Shown: in pieces, positions 6,215-17,220 of the stretch
Position numbering within the stretch: the first letter of the stretch is position 1
Layout of the letters: every line of letters starts with the position of its first letter
Assembly: GCF_002441855.2 (NCBI RefSeq)
Contig: NZ_CP029487.1
Location: forward strand, 868,001 to 932,000
Length of the DNA stretch: 64,000 bases
From: Eubacterium maltosivorans
Lineage (GTDB): Bacteria; Bacillota; Clostridia; Eubacteriales; Eubacteriaceae
Direction of reading: 5' to 3'
Made by a program: the position numbers and the translations under genes
Notes under the pieces: model-generated
The model's input: only the letters and a program-made list of their open reading frames with translations
Databases searched by the model: none
What the model was told of the DNA's origin: nothing

Positions 6215-7600
6215 CTACGCATTCTTCTTTGGCAGATATTTTTCGATCAGTTTTGGACTCAGACGGTCAAGTTCGGTGACTGGCAGGATGGTTAACAGCT
6301 TCCAGCCAAGATCCAGGCTTTCATAGATGGTCCGGTTTTCATCAAAATCCTGACTCAGGAATTCATCTTCAAAGGCACGGCCAAATTCCATGTACAGCTT
6401 ATCGGTTTCGGATAGGTCGTCCTCACCCATGATCTGGGAGAGGTCACGGACTTCCTGCACTCTGGAATAAGCGGCAAACAGCTGATTGGCCAGGTCCTGA
6501 TGGTCTTCACGGGTGTAGCCTTCCCCGATACCGTCCTTCATCAGACGGGAGAGGGATGGCAGGACGTCGATCGGCGGATAGATGCTCCGCTGGAACAGGT
6601 CACGTCCCAGTACAATCTGGCCCTCGGTTATATAACCGGTTAAGTCAGGGATGGGATGGGTGATATCATCATTCGGCATGGTCAGGATGGGCAGGAAGGT
6701 AATGGAACCCCTGCTGCTCTTTAACATGCCGGCGCGTTCGTACAGCGCGGCCAGGTCGGAGTACATGTAGCCCGGGTAGCCCTTACGGCTTGGTACTTCT
6801 TCACGGGCCGACGAAATTTCACGCAGGCCCTCGCAGTAAGCGGTAATATCGCTCATGACGACCAGAATATGCATATCCTTCTGGAAGGCCAGGTACTCGG
6901 CAACGGTCAGAGCGCACCGCGGCGCGGTGTTTCTTTCGGCTACCGGGTCATCGGCGTAGTTGACAAACATGACAACCCGGTCCATGACGTTGGCTTCCTC
7001 AAAGGTTTTGCGGAAGAACTTTTCATCGTCGTGCTTAACGCCGATGGCGGCAAACACGATGGCGAACTGTTCGTCCACATCGTCGCTCAGCTTGGCCTGG
7101 CGCACGATCTGCGCGGCCAGCTCATTGTGGGACAGGCCGTTTCCGGAGAAGATCGGCAGCTTCTGGCCACGGATCAGGGTCATCAGCACGTCGATGGCGG
7201 AAATACCGGTCTGAATAAAGTTACGCGGGTATTCACGGCTCATGGGGTTGATGGGCGCACCATTGATATTGGATTCAACGGTACTGAAGATATCCGCACC
7301 GTTATCAATGGGTTCTCCAATCCCGTTGAACACGCGGCCCATGAGGTCCATGGACATTGGGATTTTAAAGGCCTCGCCGGTAAAGCGGGTGACGCTGTTT
7401 TCGGCGGCCAGGCCGGCGGTGGACTGGAACACCTGGACGGTGATGGTCGTGCCGTCAATTTTGATGACCTTCCCTTTTTTCACCTCGCCGGTGGCCTGGT
7501 CCTGAATGTTTACCACCTCACCGTAGAAAACATCCTCAACGTCTGTGATCAAAATAAGAGGCCCGTTAATGTTGTCTATTTTTAGATATTCTCTTTGCAT
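6215..7600 (-). CDS. ntpB: V-type ATPase subunit B (non-catalytic)
   Basis: This 461-residue regulatory/non-catalytic head subunit has the usual length. Typical segments include [25 protein letters not shown]-type [32 protein letters not shown] and [11 protein letters not shown]. The Walker A loop is degenerate ([10 protein letters not shown]), as in all B subunits, so it binds but does not turn over nucleotide. It assembles with subunit A into the A3B3 hexamer. The gene is 11 bp downstream of ntpA. Confidence 0.96.
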   Translation of the reverse strand: MQREYLKIDNINGPLILITDVEDVFYGEVVNIQDQATGEVKKGKVIKIDGTTITVQVFQSTAGLAAENSVTRFTGEAFKIPMSMDLMGRVFNGIGEPIDNGADIFSTVESNINGAPINPMSREYPRNFIQTGISAIDVLMTLIRGQKLPIFSGNGLSHNELAAQIVRQAKLSDDVDEQFAIVFAAIGVKHDDEKFFRKTFEEANVMDRVVMFVNYADDPVAERNTAPRCALTVAEYLAFQKDMHILVVMSDITAYCEGLREISSAREEVPSRKGYPGYMYSDLAALYERAGMLKSSRGSITFLPILTMPNDDITHPIPDLTGYITEGQIVLGRDLFQRSIYPPIDVLPSLSRLMKDGIGEGYTREDHQDLANQLFAAYSRVQEVRDLSQIMGEDDLSETDKLYMEFGRAFEDEFLSQDFDENRTIYESLDLGWKLLTILPVTELDRLSPKLIEKYLPKKNA

Positions 7601-7611
7601 ACTGTGCCTCC

Positions 7612-9399
7612 TTAATCCTGATATCTGCGCATGAGATCGTCGTAGTATTCATCAATATCCTGTCTCAGGACATCAATCCCACTGAAATCATCATTCGGAA
7701 TATTGTATTTCATCTTGATGACGTCATCAAAGATTTTTTCATTGTAAAGCACCGAGGTTGGTATCCCCTGCTTCAGGCCTGCCAGGCCTTTTTCATAGAG
7801 ATAATCCATAACCTTTAACATACGGTACTGTTTTTCAAGCGGTACATAGGTGTCGGTATCGTCAAAGGTGTTCTGCTGTAGGAAGCCGACCCGGATGAGC
7901 TTGGCGATGTTTAACACCCAGCGCTGGTCGTCCGGCAGTGCGTCTTCACCGATGAGCATGACCATTTCCTGGAGCTTGTTTTCCTGGAAAAGCAGATCCA
8001 GCATTTTGTTACGCAGCTGGATACTGTCCTCGGCCACGTTGTCTTCATACCAGTCGGTCAGCAGCTTCACATAACCGGAGTAGCTTTCCATCCAGTTGAT
8101 GGCCGGATAGTGACGGGCATAGGCCAGGTTCTTATCCAGCGCCAGGAAGGTGTTGACATAACGCTTGGTATTTTCGGTAACGGGCTCTGAGAAGTCCCCG
8201 CCGGCCGGTGATACGGCCCCGACAATACTGATGGAGCCCTCTTCCCCGCACAAGGTGTCCACAGAGCCTGCACGTTCGTAGAACTCTGCGATACGGGAGG
8301 ACAGGTAGGCCGGATAGCCTTCTTCCGCCGGCATTTCTTCCAGACGTCCGGAGATTTCACGCAGGGCTTCTGCCCAGCGGGAGGTGGAGTCAGCCATCAT
8401 GGCCACGTCATAGCCCATATCTCTGAAATATTCGGCCATGGTGATACCGGTATAGATACTGGCTTCACGGGCCGCAACGGGCATGTTGGAGGTATTGGCG
8501 ATCATAACCGTACGCTCCATGATGGACTCGCCGGATTTCGGGTCGATGAGGCCTGGGAAATCTTCGATAACCTCGGTCATTTCATTCCCACGCTCGCCAC
8601 AGCCAATGTAGATGATAATATCCGCATCGGACCATTTTGCCAGCTGATGCTGGGTGGTGGTTTTACCGGTTCCGAAGCCCCCCGGGATGGCTGCTGTGCC
8701 GCCCTTGGCAATGGGGAAGAAAAAGTCAATGATACGCTGGCCGGTGACCAGTGGTTTTTCCGGCTCTCTTCTGAACCTGGCAGGACGCGGTGTTCTTACC
8801 GGCCATTCCTGGTACATTTTGAGCGCATGCCGTCTTTTTCGGTCATCCTCAACCACGACTAACGCCGTTTCGATATTATAGCTGCCGTCTTCTCTGGCTT
8901 CCACCACGGTTCCCTTTACGTTCGGCGGCACCATGAGGCGGTGCTCGATCATCAGGGTTTCCTGAACGGTCCCAAAGACCTGTCCGGGTTTAACGGTATC
9001 GCCAACACTCAGCCGGGCTTTATAATCCCACAGTTTTTCTTCGTCAATGGACATCAGGCCGATCCCTTCCGGGATAAACACCGGTGAGATCTCCTGTATT
9101 TTTTCCAGGGGCCTTTGGATACCATCGAACATATTTTTAAGCATCCCCGGTCCAAGCTTTACGCTTAAAGGCATGCCGGTTGACAGGATTTCCTCGCCGG
9201 GCATCAGGCCTTCGGTTTCTTCATATACCTGAATAGTTCCAATGTCGCCGTCCAGGACAATGACTTCGCCGATCAGCTTTTTTCTGCCGACCATGACCAT
9301 TTCACGCATTTGGAAGGCGGTCATGTTGGTCCCTGTTACAACGGGTCCGTTGATGCCTGAAATAACGCCTTTTACTTCATTCTTTACTTCATTACTCAA
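7612..9399 (-). CDS. ntpA: V-type ATPase catalytic subunit A
   Basis: This 595-residue catalytic subunit hydrolyses or makes ATP in the A3B3 head. The P-loop is [11 protein letters not shown] (about residues 235-245), followed by [15 protein letters not shown] with the catalytic Glu. [32 protein letters not shown]-type sequence follows; only the family core is cited here. An A-specific bulge domain of about 90 residues precedes the P-loop. The start codon abuts the stop of ntpE, suggesting coupled translation. Confidence 0.97.
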   Translation of the reverse strand: MSNEVKNEVKGVISGINGPVVTGTNMTAFQMREMVMVGRKKLIGEVIVLDGDIGTIQVYEETEGLMPGEEILSTGMPLSVKLGPGMLKNMFDGIQRPLEKIQEISPVFIPEGIGLMSIDEEKLWDYKARLSVGDTVKPGQVFGTVQETLMIEHRLMVPPNVKGTVVEAREDGSYNIETALVVVEDDRKRRHALKMYQEWPVRTPRPARFRREPEKPLVTGQRIIDFFFPIAKGGTAAIPGGFGTGKTTTQHQLAKWSDADIIIYIGCGERGNEMTEVIEDFPGLIDPKSGESIMERTVMIANTSNMPVAAREASIYTGITMAEYFRDMGYDVAMMADSTSRWAEALREISGRLEEMPAEEGYPAYLSSRIAEFYERAGSVDTLCGEEGSISIVGAVSPAGGDFSEPVTENTKRYVNTFLALDKNLAYARHYPAINWMESYSGYVKLLTDWYEDNVAEDSIQLRNKMLDLLFQENKLQEMVMLIGEDALPDDQRWVLNIAKLIRVGFLQQNTFDDTDTYVPLEKQYRMLKVMDYLYEKGLAGLKQGIPTSVLYNEKIFDDVIKMKYNIPNDDFSGIDVLRQDIDEYYDDLMRRYQD

Positions 9400-10017
9400 T
9401 TAACCCACCTGCTTTTCCATTACTTCGTTCAAGCGCATACCGATGAGCTTGTAATTGGTGCGTACAAGGTTCTCGACGGTAAAATCGCAGTTAATACGGT
9501 TGTCTGTGTCTCTGACTACAATGCCTCCAATGGTGCCTGCAGGTAACGCATCAAATGTGATGGTGTAATCGGGCAGAACCCTCGAGGCGTTTTGTTTGAC
9601 AAACGCACTGTCCGGGTCATTTACAAAAATAATAATATCTTTGCGGTCTCTCAAAATGTTCGGAACCTTTTCCAGACATTTTACAAGGTAACCGCGATAG
9701 ATTTCTGTGCCGACATAATTTCTGGCTTCATCCAGCACCGCCTGTTTAAAATCCTCCAAAATACGGCTTTTTTCTTCTAAAAGCTCTGTTTTTGCAGTGT
9801 TTTTACCCTGAGCGATAATTTTATTCTTATCACGGAAAATAACGTGGTAACCGCGTTCTTCGATACTGCGTTTTTCTTCCTTGATTTTTTCACCAGAAGC
9901 CTTCACCATTTCCAGCTTTTTATCCTTTGCTGTATTGATGGTCTGCTTGCCCCATTCGCGTTGTTTCCTTAGGAGATATTGTGTAAAGACACCAAGTTTT
10001 TCTTCAACTGATATCAT
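9400..10017 (-). CDS. ntpE: V-type ATPase subunit E (peripheral stalk)
   Basis: This 205-residue peripheral-stalk subunit has a long charged N-terminal helix (residues about 15-110) and a globular C-terminal part with IGGIVVRDTDNRINCDFTVE, the hallmark of subunit E. With the H-type subunit it forms the stator that ties the head to subunit I. The next gene starts immediately at the stop. Confidence 0.88.
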   Translation of the reverse strand: MISVEEKLGVFTQYLLRKQREWGKQTINTAKDKKLEMVKASGEKIKEEKRSIEERGYHVIFRDKNKIIAQGKNTAKTELLEEKSRILEDFKQAVLDEARNYVGTEIYRGYLVKCLEKVPNILRDRKDIIIFVNDPDSAFVKQNASRVLPDYTITFDALPAGTIGGIVVRDTDNRINCDFTVENLVRTNYKLIGMRLNEVMEKQVG

Positions 10018-10029
10018 GTGTTCACTTCC

Positions 10030-10332
10030 TTACAATCCTACGGATTCTTTAATATATTGGGTGATGATTCCCTGTTCTCTCTGATAACCATAGCGGTCAG
10101 GTATGACCGTGATCAAAGGGAAGAGAACCTTTTTTTTGGTATCCAGTACGAGATCTTCGATCATTAAATAAGCCTTTTCGGTTAGAAAGATAATGCCGAT
10201 TTCCTTATTCTTCAGAGCTTCTTTAAACGTACTTTCAATGGTTTCCTGATCTCTGACGTAGGCGCCTTCGATTCCAGCTAATTTCATGCCTAAATAGGAA
10301 TCACGATTTTCGCTGATCACAAAAGATTTCAT
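10030..10332 (-). CDS. ntpG: V-type ATPase subunit F
   Basis: This 100-residue protein fits subunit F (NtpG in Enterococcus), a small Rossmann-like central-stalk partner of subunit D. Recognisable segments are NRDSYLGMKLAGIEGAYV near the start, IGIIFLTEKAYLMIEDLV in the middle, and LITVIPDRYG near the end. It lies between the K and E genes, as is common in such operons. Confidence 0.88.
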   Translation of the reverse strand: MKSFVISENRDSYLGMKLAGIEGAYVRDQETIESTFKEALKNKEIGIIFLTEKAYLMIEDLVLDTKKKVLFPLITVIPDRYGYQREQGIITQYIKESVGL

Positions 10333-10352
10333 TTTGTCATATCCTTAAAGGC

Positions 10353-10787
10353 TTAGAGACTACCGATGATCATGATCGAGATAATTAATCCGTAAATGGC
10401 AACCCCTTCAGCCAGGCCTACGTAGATCAGAGTTTTACCAAGAATCTTTTCATTTTCGGATACAGCGCCAAGAGCGGCAGAACCAACGACACCAACAGCG
10501 TAACCTGCACCCACACAGGCTAAACCAGTCGATAATGCGGCGCCAATGTAACCCAGGCCCGCGTCAGACATGCCGGCAGGATTGGTAGCGGCAGCAACAG
10601 CAGATGGAGCAAACATAATTAAAGCAGCAGCCATCGTCGGGATAAATCCGGCTAAATTAAATCTTAAAAACTTTTTCAGACGGCTCTGTTCAGAGGTGCA
10701 GTCCTTATAAATAAAATAAACACCACCGGCAATGGTTGCCAGAACTAAAAGACCAGCTAAAATTGTAATAATTGTTAAAATACTCAT
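10353..10787 (-). CDS. ntpK: V-type ATPase rotor-ring subunit K
   Basis: This is 144 residues from the ATG at 10787, which has an AAAGGAG site; an ORF extending 10 codons upstream lacks one. The C-terminal half is a typical c-ring hairpin: a Gly/Ala-rich helix (about 77-110), a polar loop GAVSENEK, then a helix with the ion-binding carboxylate in GLAEGVAIYG (Glu about 127). The N-terminal half has two hydrophobic stretches but is not a recognisable duplicate of the hairpin, unlike the tandem four-helix K of Enterococcus. I see no Gln in the Gly-rich helix, so ion specificity (Na+ or H+) is unclear. Confidence 0.9.
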   Translation of the reverse strand: MSILTIITILAGLLVLATIAGGVYFIYKDCTSEQSRLKKFLRFNLAGFIPTMAAALIMFAPSAVAAATNPAGMSDAGLGYIGAALSTGLACVGAGYAVGVVGSAALGAVSENEKILGKTLIYVGLAEGVAIYGLIISIMIIGSL

Positions 10788-10847
10788 TTTAAACTCCTTT
10801 TTCTTCGTGTATCCCATCAGGGATAGATATTTATCATGTTATTTTGA

Positions 10848-12815
10848 TTAAAGTGTGTTTCTGATTTCACTGCTCAGAGGAACAAATTCCTCCCCGTCGC
10901 CTGTGTAATATTTACTGAACAGTTCATAGAACTGTAATCTCAGGCACTGGATAAAGTCGATCAGACCTTCCAGCACAATGATTAAAACATTACCGATGAT
11001 CAGAACAATCACACCGCCAAAACCGCCGCCCACCATGGTGGCCAGGGTTTCAAATGCCATAAACAGTCCAACGTGAGTCAGCGCAAAGGCCCCGACTCTG
11101 ATAAACGACAGGGTGTTGCTGAGCATGGCCAGCAGCATTTCAAAAAGCTCAAAGCCGCTTTCCACATAATAATCCCCTGCAGATGTATCGTACAATTTTC
11201 TTTTTCTGATGGTATTGGCAATAGGCTCACGCAGAAGCACCAAGATGACCAAAGCGACTGCAAGAACTGCCAAAAACGGTGTAAAGGCACTGCCGCCCGG
11301 GATAATCCCCGTAGCGCAGAGCGCGCACAACAAGATGCTGATGTAAAGGACAAAGCCGGCAATACCATTTTTGCCGAAGAGTCCTTCTTTAATGTCCCCC
11401 GCTCGCAGCTTGTTGATAATGCTGTACAGATAAGCAACAAACAGCATCACCACACCGAGCACAACTGCCGTCAAAAGCACCGTATTGATGTTTTCAAAGG
11501 GTCTGACCCAAAGTGTCGGCAGAATCGACTCATTACCAAATATACTTCCGTATATGAAGCCAAAAATAATGGAACTGCATGCCATTCGTGCAATAACATG
11601 CCCCAATTCTACTCCCCGTTTGCCAAAGATATAGCCGGCCAGTAATAGGACAAGACCTTGGCCTACATCCCCAAACATATATCCAAAGCAAAATAAATAT
11701 GTGATACTGAGAAATGGGGTGGGATCTAACTCGTTATATGCTGGCACCCCGTACATTTTTACCAGTGTCTCAAAGGGCCTGAAAACCCAGTTGTTTTTCA
11801 TTTTTGTCGGCGGTTTGTTAGCGGCATCGGGATCGGTGAACATGACAATCATATTGTCATACTGCGCAGCGATCTTTTCCAGGGCCGCTCTGTCTTTTTT
11901 GGAGACCCATCCGGAAAAATAGAAGTTTTCCTCACTGAAAGCCATGTACTTTTTAATGATATTCAAGTTTGCGTAAAGTGTGAGCACATTGAAAACTTCT
12001 TCTGCTTCCACTTTATTTTCATTACGGTGCTTTTCAAGCAGCGTTTCATTTTCAGAAATTATTTTTTCCAGTTTTACTTTTTCAAGGCCCAGATCTGCCA
12101 AAATGTCGCCTGGTGCTTTTATATAAGCATCGTCGTAACCTTCAACCAGTTTAAAGTTCAGCGCTTTTAAAATACGGTTGGTTTCCACCTCAAAATCCTT
12201 AGGTGAAATAATCATAAAAACTTCTTCATTCTGGCTGGTGTCCCCGACGTGGAACACAATGGAAGTAACCGTGTTGTAAATACTCTTTAACCGGGCCGCG
12301 TTGTCTTTAGAGACAGAGCCGATGGTATAGGTAAAGTATTCCATGTTATTTAAGTCTTCCATTTTCACATCAATATTTTTGATGTATTCGTAGGCTTCGA
12401 TACTCGTGTTAACTCTTTTTAGTTCTTCCCGCGCTTTTCCAAGATTTTCAAATTCCGTATCCAGATAGTTTTGGAAACGATCGGCTTTTTCAAGGATTTC
12501 ACCAAGGTCATATTCCTTTTTGGACAGGGCTTTTGTATCCAGGGTCAGCTTATTGTCGTAAAGCTCATTTAATTTTTGCACTTTCTGTACAAAAATCTTC
12601 TCATCCACCATGTTTTCACCAGGAACGAGCTGGGCAAATCCCAGCAGCTCACCGATGTTTTCTTCGCAGACTGGCAAAGTAAAACGCCCGGTATCAATTT
12701 CGTTCATGGCATCAACAATCTGGATATCATTGAAAAGAAAAATGTCTTTAGCGAAACGGTCGACGTAGTTTATTTTGCCTACAACGTTCATCATCATAAC
12801 ATTTTCTATAGCCAT
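10848..12815 (-). CDS. ntpI: V-type ATPase subunit I (membrane stator, a-subunit)
   Basis: This 655-residue protein has the subunit I layout: a long cytoplasmic N-terminal half with coiled-coil arms (to about residue 350), then seven or eight membrane helices. The membrane half includes GYMFGDVGQGLVLLLAGY and LSFIRVGAFALTHVG, the latter holding the essential Arg of the ion half-channel. It provides the stator channel against which the K ring turns. The gene is 20 bp after ntpC. Confidence 0.95.
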   Translation of the reverse strand: MAIENVMMMNVVGKINYVDRFAKDIFLFNDIQIVDAMNEIDTGRFTLPVCEENIGELLGFAQLVPGENMVDEKIFVQKVQKLNELYDNKLTLDTKALSKKEYDLGEILEKADRFQNYLDTEFENLGKAREELKRVNTSIEAYEYIKNIDVKMEDLNNMEYFTYTIGSVSKDNAARLKSIYNTVTSIVFHVGDTSQNEEVFMIISPKDFEVETNRILKALNFKLVEGYDDAYIKAPGDILADLGLEKVKLEKIISENETLLEKHRNENKVEAEEVFNVLTLYANLNIIKKYMAFSEENFYFSGWVSKKDRAALEKIAAQYDNMIVMFTDPDAANKPPTKMKNNWVFRPFETLVKMYGVPAYNELDPTPFLSITYLFCFGYMFGDVGQGLVLLLAGYIFGKRGVELGHVIARMACSSIIFGFIYGSIFGNESILPTLWVRPFENINTVLLTAVVLGVVMLFVAYLYSIINKLRAGDIKEGLFGKNGIAGFVLYISILLCALCATGIIPGGSAFTPFLAVLAVALVILVLLREPIANTIRKRKLYDTSAGDYYVESGFELFEMLLAMLSNTLSFIRVGAFALTHVGLFMAFETLATMVGGGFGGVIVLIIGNVLIIVLEGLIDFIQCLRLQFYELFSKYYTGDGEEFVPLSSEIRNTL

Positions 12816-12835
12816 ATAATACTTCCTTTCACATC

Positions 12836-13885
12836 TTACTCAAAAGATCTGATTAAAAATTTTTCTGTTTCTAACGCAGACATACGGTAACGCTTGCTTT
12901 CGATGATGGAGGTAATGTCCTCAATCTCGTATTCAATGAGCCGTATGAATGCAACGACCTTTCCCAGGCCAGCTTCTGTGCCGTTAAACAGCTTCAGATA
13001 GGCATAGTACATAAATCGTTCACGTCTTCTTTCCATATACAGGTCCAGTGTTTTCGAATGATTAAACAGAAAAGCATATTCACTGTAGGATTTCATCACC
13101 TCGTGGAGTGTATCGATGTTTTTGATCTCACTCATATGCTGAATATCTTTCTCTTTAATCTTAAGACCGCCGCGCAGCGCATAGGCCAGCAGCTCCTCAC
13201 GGGAAAGGTGGTAGAACTTCTTGCCACGATAAAACCAAACCAGGTTTAAAAGATCAATGCCCTCACGCGTTGTCTTGATAAGGTCCTTGTTCCTTTTCTG
13301 ATCCAGCTTGTTCAGGCTGTTTTTCAGCTTATCATAGTAATAACGTTCGAGCCCCTTTTCGATGGGAAAGAGGTCATCCTCCACGGTTACCTGCCGGTAG
13401 ATTTCGAGAAGACGGTAATAATCGGTGCCGACCAGGGCTTTTTTAAAGCTGTCCCAATCTTTTGTTTTTACCAATTTGTCAAAGGGTATGTTGGTGTACT
13501 TTTCTGAATAGACCAGAAACCCGGCGAGCTCTTCAAGATTCGCGCCGCGGGCAATCCCGCGGATCAAAACGCGGAGGCTTTCAATATCCGAACGGATCAG
13601 CAGCGTTTTTACAAACGTCTTTTCTTCTCCCTGCAGATAGTGCATCAGCTTCTCAATTTCGTAAATCTTCATCCGGGTGAGGGGCACTTCCAGTTCCAGG
13701 CGGTGAAGATGGTCCGTATGAACCTCCTCCAGAAATGGCCCGTAATAGGTATTGTCCTTCAGGTAATAAAAAAGGTCATTCAGCGAAGGAGCTTTAATCA
13801 GCGCCTCGTAATCCTGAGTTCCAAGCATCTTTGACTTCATTGCCAATAATTTCGTGTTCACACACGCATGATTACTATTCGCCAT
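12836..13885 (-). CDS. ntpC: V-type ATPase subunit C
   Basis: This 349-residue protein matches the bacterial/archaeal subunit C (d-type) socket that joins the central stalk to the K ring. It is almost entirely helical, and the C-terminus (YEIEDITSIIESKRYRMS) is the conserved family ending. Only a weak RBS precedes the ATG; no better start is visible. It is the second gene of the operon. Confidence 0.9.
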   Translation of the reverse strand: MANSNHACVNTKLLAMKSKMLGTQDYEALIKAPSLNDLFYYLKDNTYYGPFLEEVHTDHLHRLELEVPLTRMKIYEIEKLMHYLQGEEKTFVKTLLIRSDIESLRVLIRGIARGANLEELAGFLVYSEKYTNIPFDKLVKTKDWDSFKKALVGTDYYRLLEIYRQVTVEDDLFPIEKGLERYYYDKLKNSLNKLDQKRNKDLIKTTREGIDLLNLVWFYRGKKFYHLSREELLAYALRGGLKIKEKDIQHMSEIKNIDTLHEVMKSYSEYAFLFNHSKTLDLYMERRRERFMYYAYLKLFNGTEAGLGKVVAFIRLIEYEIEDITSIIESKRYRMSALETEKFLIRSFE

Positions 13886-13920
13886 TAATCTTCACTACTT
13901 TTCTTTAAATTTTTCAAGAA

Positions 13921-14238
13921 TCAGATCGACTGAAACAGTTCGTCCAAAACTCTTTTTGCACTTTCTTGTTTTGCACTTTCGTACTGCTCTCGCAATGCTT
14001 TAATCGAGCTCGACATTTCTTTTATGGCGTTATCCTTCTCTTCTTCAGCTTTTTTGATTTCAACGTCATAGTTTTGTTTGCTTTCCTCTTTTGCAGCGGT
14101 GATAACATTCGTTTCTTCTTCTTTTAACTCGTCTTTGGTATCGGCTACGATTTTTTCCGCGCGGGCTGTGGCGCTGGCTTTGATTTTCTTGGCCCGGTTG
14201 TCCAGATCGATAATCTGATGAAGCACTTCATTTATCAT
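13921..14238 (-). CDS. V-type ATPase peripheral-stalk subunit H/G-like coiled coil
   Basis: This is 105 residues from an ATG at 14238 preceded by AAGGAGG; an upstream TTG start (113 aa) would overlap that ribosome site. The protein is one charged helix rich in Lys, Glu and Ala (KKAEEEKDNAIKEM), as expected for the small stator subunit that pairs with subunit E (NtpF/AhaH type). It is the first gene of the nine-gene ATPase operon. Confidence 0.8.
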   Translation of the reverse strand: MINEVLHQIIDLDNRAKKIKASATARAEKIVADTKDELKEEETNVITAAKEESKQNYDVEIKKAEEEKDNAIKEMSSSIKALREQYESAKQESAKRVLDELFQSI

Positions 14239-14284
14239 CCTAATAACGACCTCCTTCTTCAAAAATTAATTCTAGTCTGAACCC

Positions 14285-14312
14285 ATTATAGCACTTTATG
14301 TATACAAAGCAA
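14285..14312 (-). promoter_or_regulatory. Candidate promoter of the V-ATPase operon
   Basis: On the minus strand TTGCTT (14312-14307) and TATAAT (14290-14285) are separated by 16 nt, about 47 bp upstream of the first start codon. The -10 is perfect and the -35 is moderate. Confidence 0.5.
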
Positions 14313-14632
14313 TAACTATTTTTGTTTTTGAAATGGTTTTAACTGCAATTTTTAGACAAAAGCTCAAAATTGTAGTATCTTTTGATGCTAATCGGTAATA
14401 ATAGCGTGGCTTTTTATAAATAATGGATTCCCAGAATGAAATTATATTCACTCTGTTGATATTTTATACCCTTCAGCCCCAAAAATCCACGAAAAATTAA
14501 AATTATCTTCCTATTAAATATATATAAGCAAGTGTGATGGCAGTAACGAAATGAAAACAAATTTGTCTTTATCCTTTTTGTCTGCCGATGCTATGCGCCA
14601 AAATCAACTGCATCTGCTGCCCACCATTCAGG

Positions 14633-14667
14633 TATAAAATAAGCTCCCGGTCCTTTGACCAGGAGCT
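14633..14667 (-). terminator. Terminator after modA
   Basis: On the minus strand, the stem AGCTCCtGGTC / GACCgGGAGCT is followed by TTATTTTAT, directly after the modA stop. It ends the long minus-strand cluster. Confidence 0.7.
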
Positions 14668-14674
14668 ATTTAAT

Positions 14675-15475
14675 TTACAACGGCTCAAAACCGTATTTTT
14701 CAAAAACTGCTTTAGCTTCATCACTATTTAAAAAGCTTTCAAAATTTTTGGCCGCATCCTGCAGGGTGCTGTCCTTTAAAACAGCCATTGGGTAAATAAC
14801 GGTTTTGTAACTGCTTTCCGGAACTTTGCTTACTATAGTAACCTTGTCTGGGACTGATTTTGCGTCCGTTTCGTAGACCAGCCCTGCGTCCACCTCTCTA
14901 TTTTCTACATAGGTCAATACCTGTGTAACATCTTTGCCGTAAACAGCCTTTGCCTTTACAGTGTCTAAAAGATTAAGGTTAGTCAGCGCCTCTTCAGCAT
15001 ATTGACCGGCGGGTACTGCGCTCGGTTCACCTAAAGCAACCTGAGCAGCCTTATCCGTACCCAGATCCTCAATGGTGGCGATTTCGGTTTTTCCCCGGGG
15101 CACAATTAAAACCAGATTGTTTTTCAGCAGATCTTCACGGGTGCCTTCTGCCAAAAACCCCTCCTGCTCCAAAGCGTCCATCTGTTTTTGTGCGGCAGAA
15201 ATGAAAACATCTGTCGGAGCACCGTTCTCAATCTGCTTTTGAAGATCGCCTGAGCCACCATAATTAAAAGTTAATGTCTGCCCTTTATTGGCCTGTTCGT
15301 ACATTGGCGTCAGCTCTTCCATGGCATTTTTTAAACTGGCCGCTGCTGAAATCGTCAGATTAACATTGTCCGCGCTGTCTCCCGTCTGCGCATTGTTCTG
15401 TGTGCTGCAAGCGGTAAACCCAATAATGAGAACTCCCATCAAAACAGTAACAATTAATATTTTTACACTTTTCAT
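14675..15475 (-). CDS. modA: Molybdate ABC transporter, substrate-binding lipoprotein
   Basis: This 266-residue protein has a lipoprotein signal (hydrophobic stretch ending in FTACS, lipidated Cys about 23) and a ModA fold. Visible family features are LTISAAASLKNAMEELTP at the binding cleft, FNYGGSGDLQKQIENGAPTDVF, and GLVYETDAK. It captures molybdate outside the membrane for ModB/ModC. It is the last gene of the modBCA set, and the molybdenum would feed the xanthine dehydrogenase of this cluster. Confidence 0.95.
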   Translation of the reverse strand: MKSVKILIVTVLMGVLIIGFTACSTQNNAQTGDSADNVNLTISAAASLKNAMEELTPMYEQANKGQTLTFNYGGSGDLQKQIENGAPTDVFISAAQKQMDALEQEGFLAEGTREDLLKNNLVLIVPRGKTEIATIEDLGTDKAAQVALGEPSAVPAGQYAEEALTNLNLLDTVKAKAVYGKDVTQVLTYVENREVDAGLVYETDAKSVPDKVTIVSKVPESSYKTVIYPMAVLKDSTLQDAAKNFESFLNSDEAKAVFEKYGFEPL

Positions 15476-15480
15476 ATTTC

Positions 15481-16529
<1,049 letters not shown>

Positions 16530-16533
<4 letters not shown>

Positions 16534-17207
16534 GCTTTACCTGCCTTTCTTCCCTGCAAGGCCAGCCAGACATTCATGCCGCCAATGGAAAACAGTGATA
16601 TGGCTACGATAACCGCTACCCACTGCATGGCTAAACGCATATCTCCAGCTGCTGTGGCCGTGTAGATAATCAGGGGAACGGTTTGTGTTTTGCCTGGAAT
16701 GTTCCCGGCAATCATCAGTGTCGCCCCAAATTCGCCGATGGCCCGGGCAAAAGCCAGCACCATGCCGGCTCCAATTCCTGGCAGGCTTACCGGGACTCTT
16801 ATTCGCCAGAAAATATAGCGCTCTGAAAGCCCCATCGTTCTCCCGGCATCAATAAGGTTCTGATCCATCTGTTCAAAAGCCGCCTTGGTGGTACGGTACA
16901 TAAGAGGAAAGGAAACAACAATGGCGGCGATAACTGCTCCGCTCCACGAAAAGACCACGCGTATCCCCAATTGCAGCAGCGCCTGTCCCAAAGGGCTGTT
17001 TTTGCCAAAAATCATCAGCAGGATAAAGCCGATAACCGTCGGGGGCAAAACCAGCGGAAGTGTCAGAATGCCATCTGTCAGCCATTGGGCTTTTTCCGGA
17101 AAGCGGATAACCAGCCGTGCGGCCAAAATGCCCAGAATAACCGTAACAGCTGTTGCCAGAATCGCTGTTTTTAAGGAAATCAGAAGGGGTGAATAACTCT
17201 CTGCCAT
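16530..17207 (-). CDS. modB: Molybdate ABC transporter permease
   Basis: This 225-residue permease has about five membrane helices and the EAA loop AFARAIGEFGATLMIAGNIPG, typical of ModB. LPLVLPPTVIGF is another conserved segment. A GGAGG site precedes the ATG. It heads modBCA and follows xdhC by 13 bp, placing molybdate uptake in the same transcription unit as cofactor maturation. Confidence 0.95.
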
Positions 17208-17220
17208 ACAAACACCTCCA

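Larger units (their letters stand above)
14239..14674. other. Intergenic region between the V-ATPase operon and modA
   Basis: No gene is seen. It contains the presumed ATPase promoter at its left and the modA terminator at its right. The middle (about 14315-14630) is AT-rich with no structure I can defend. Confidence 0.6.
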
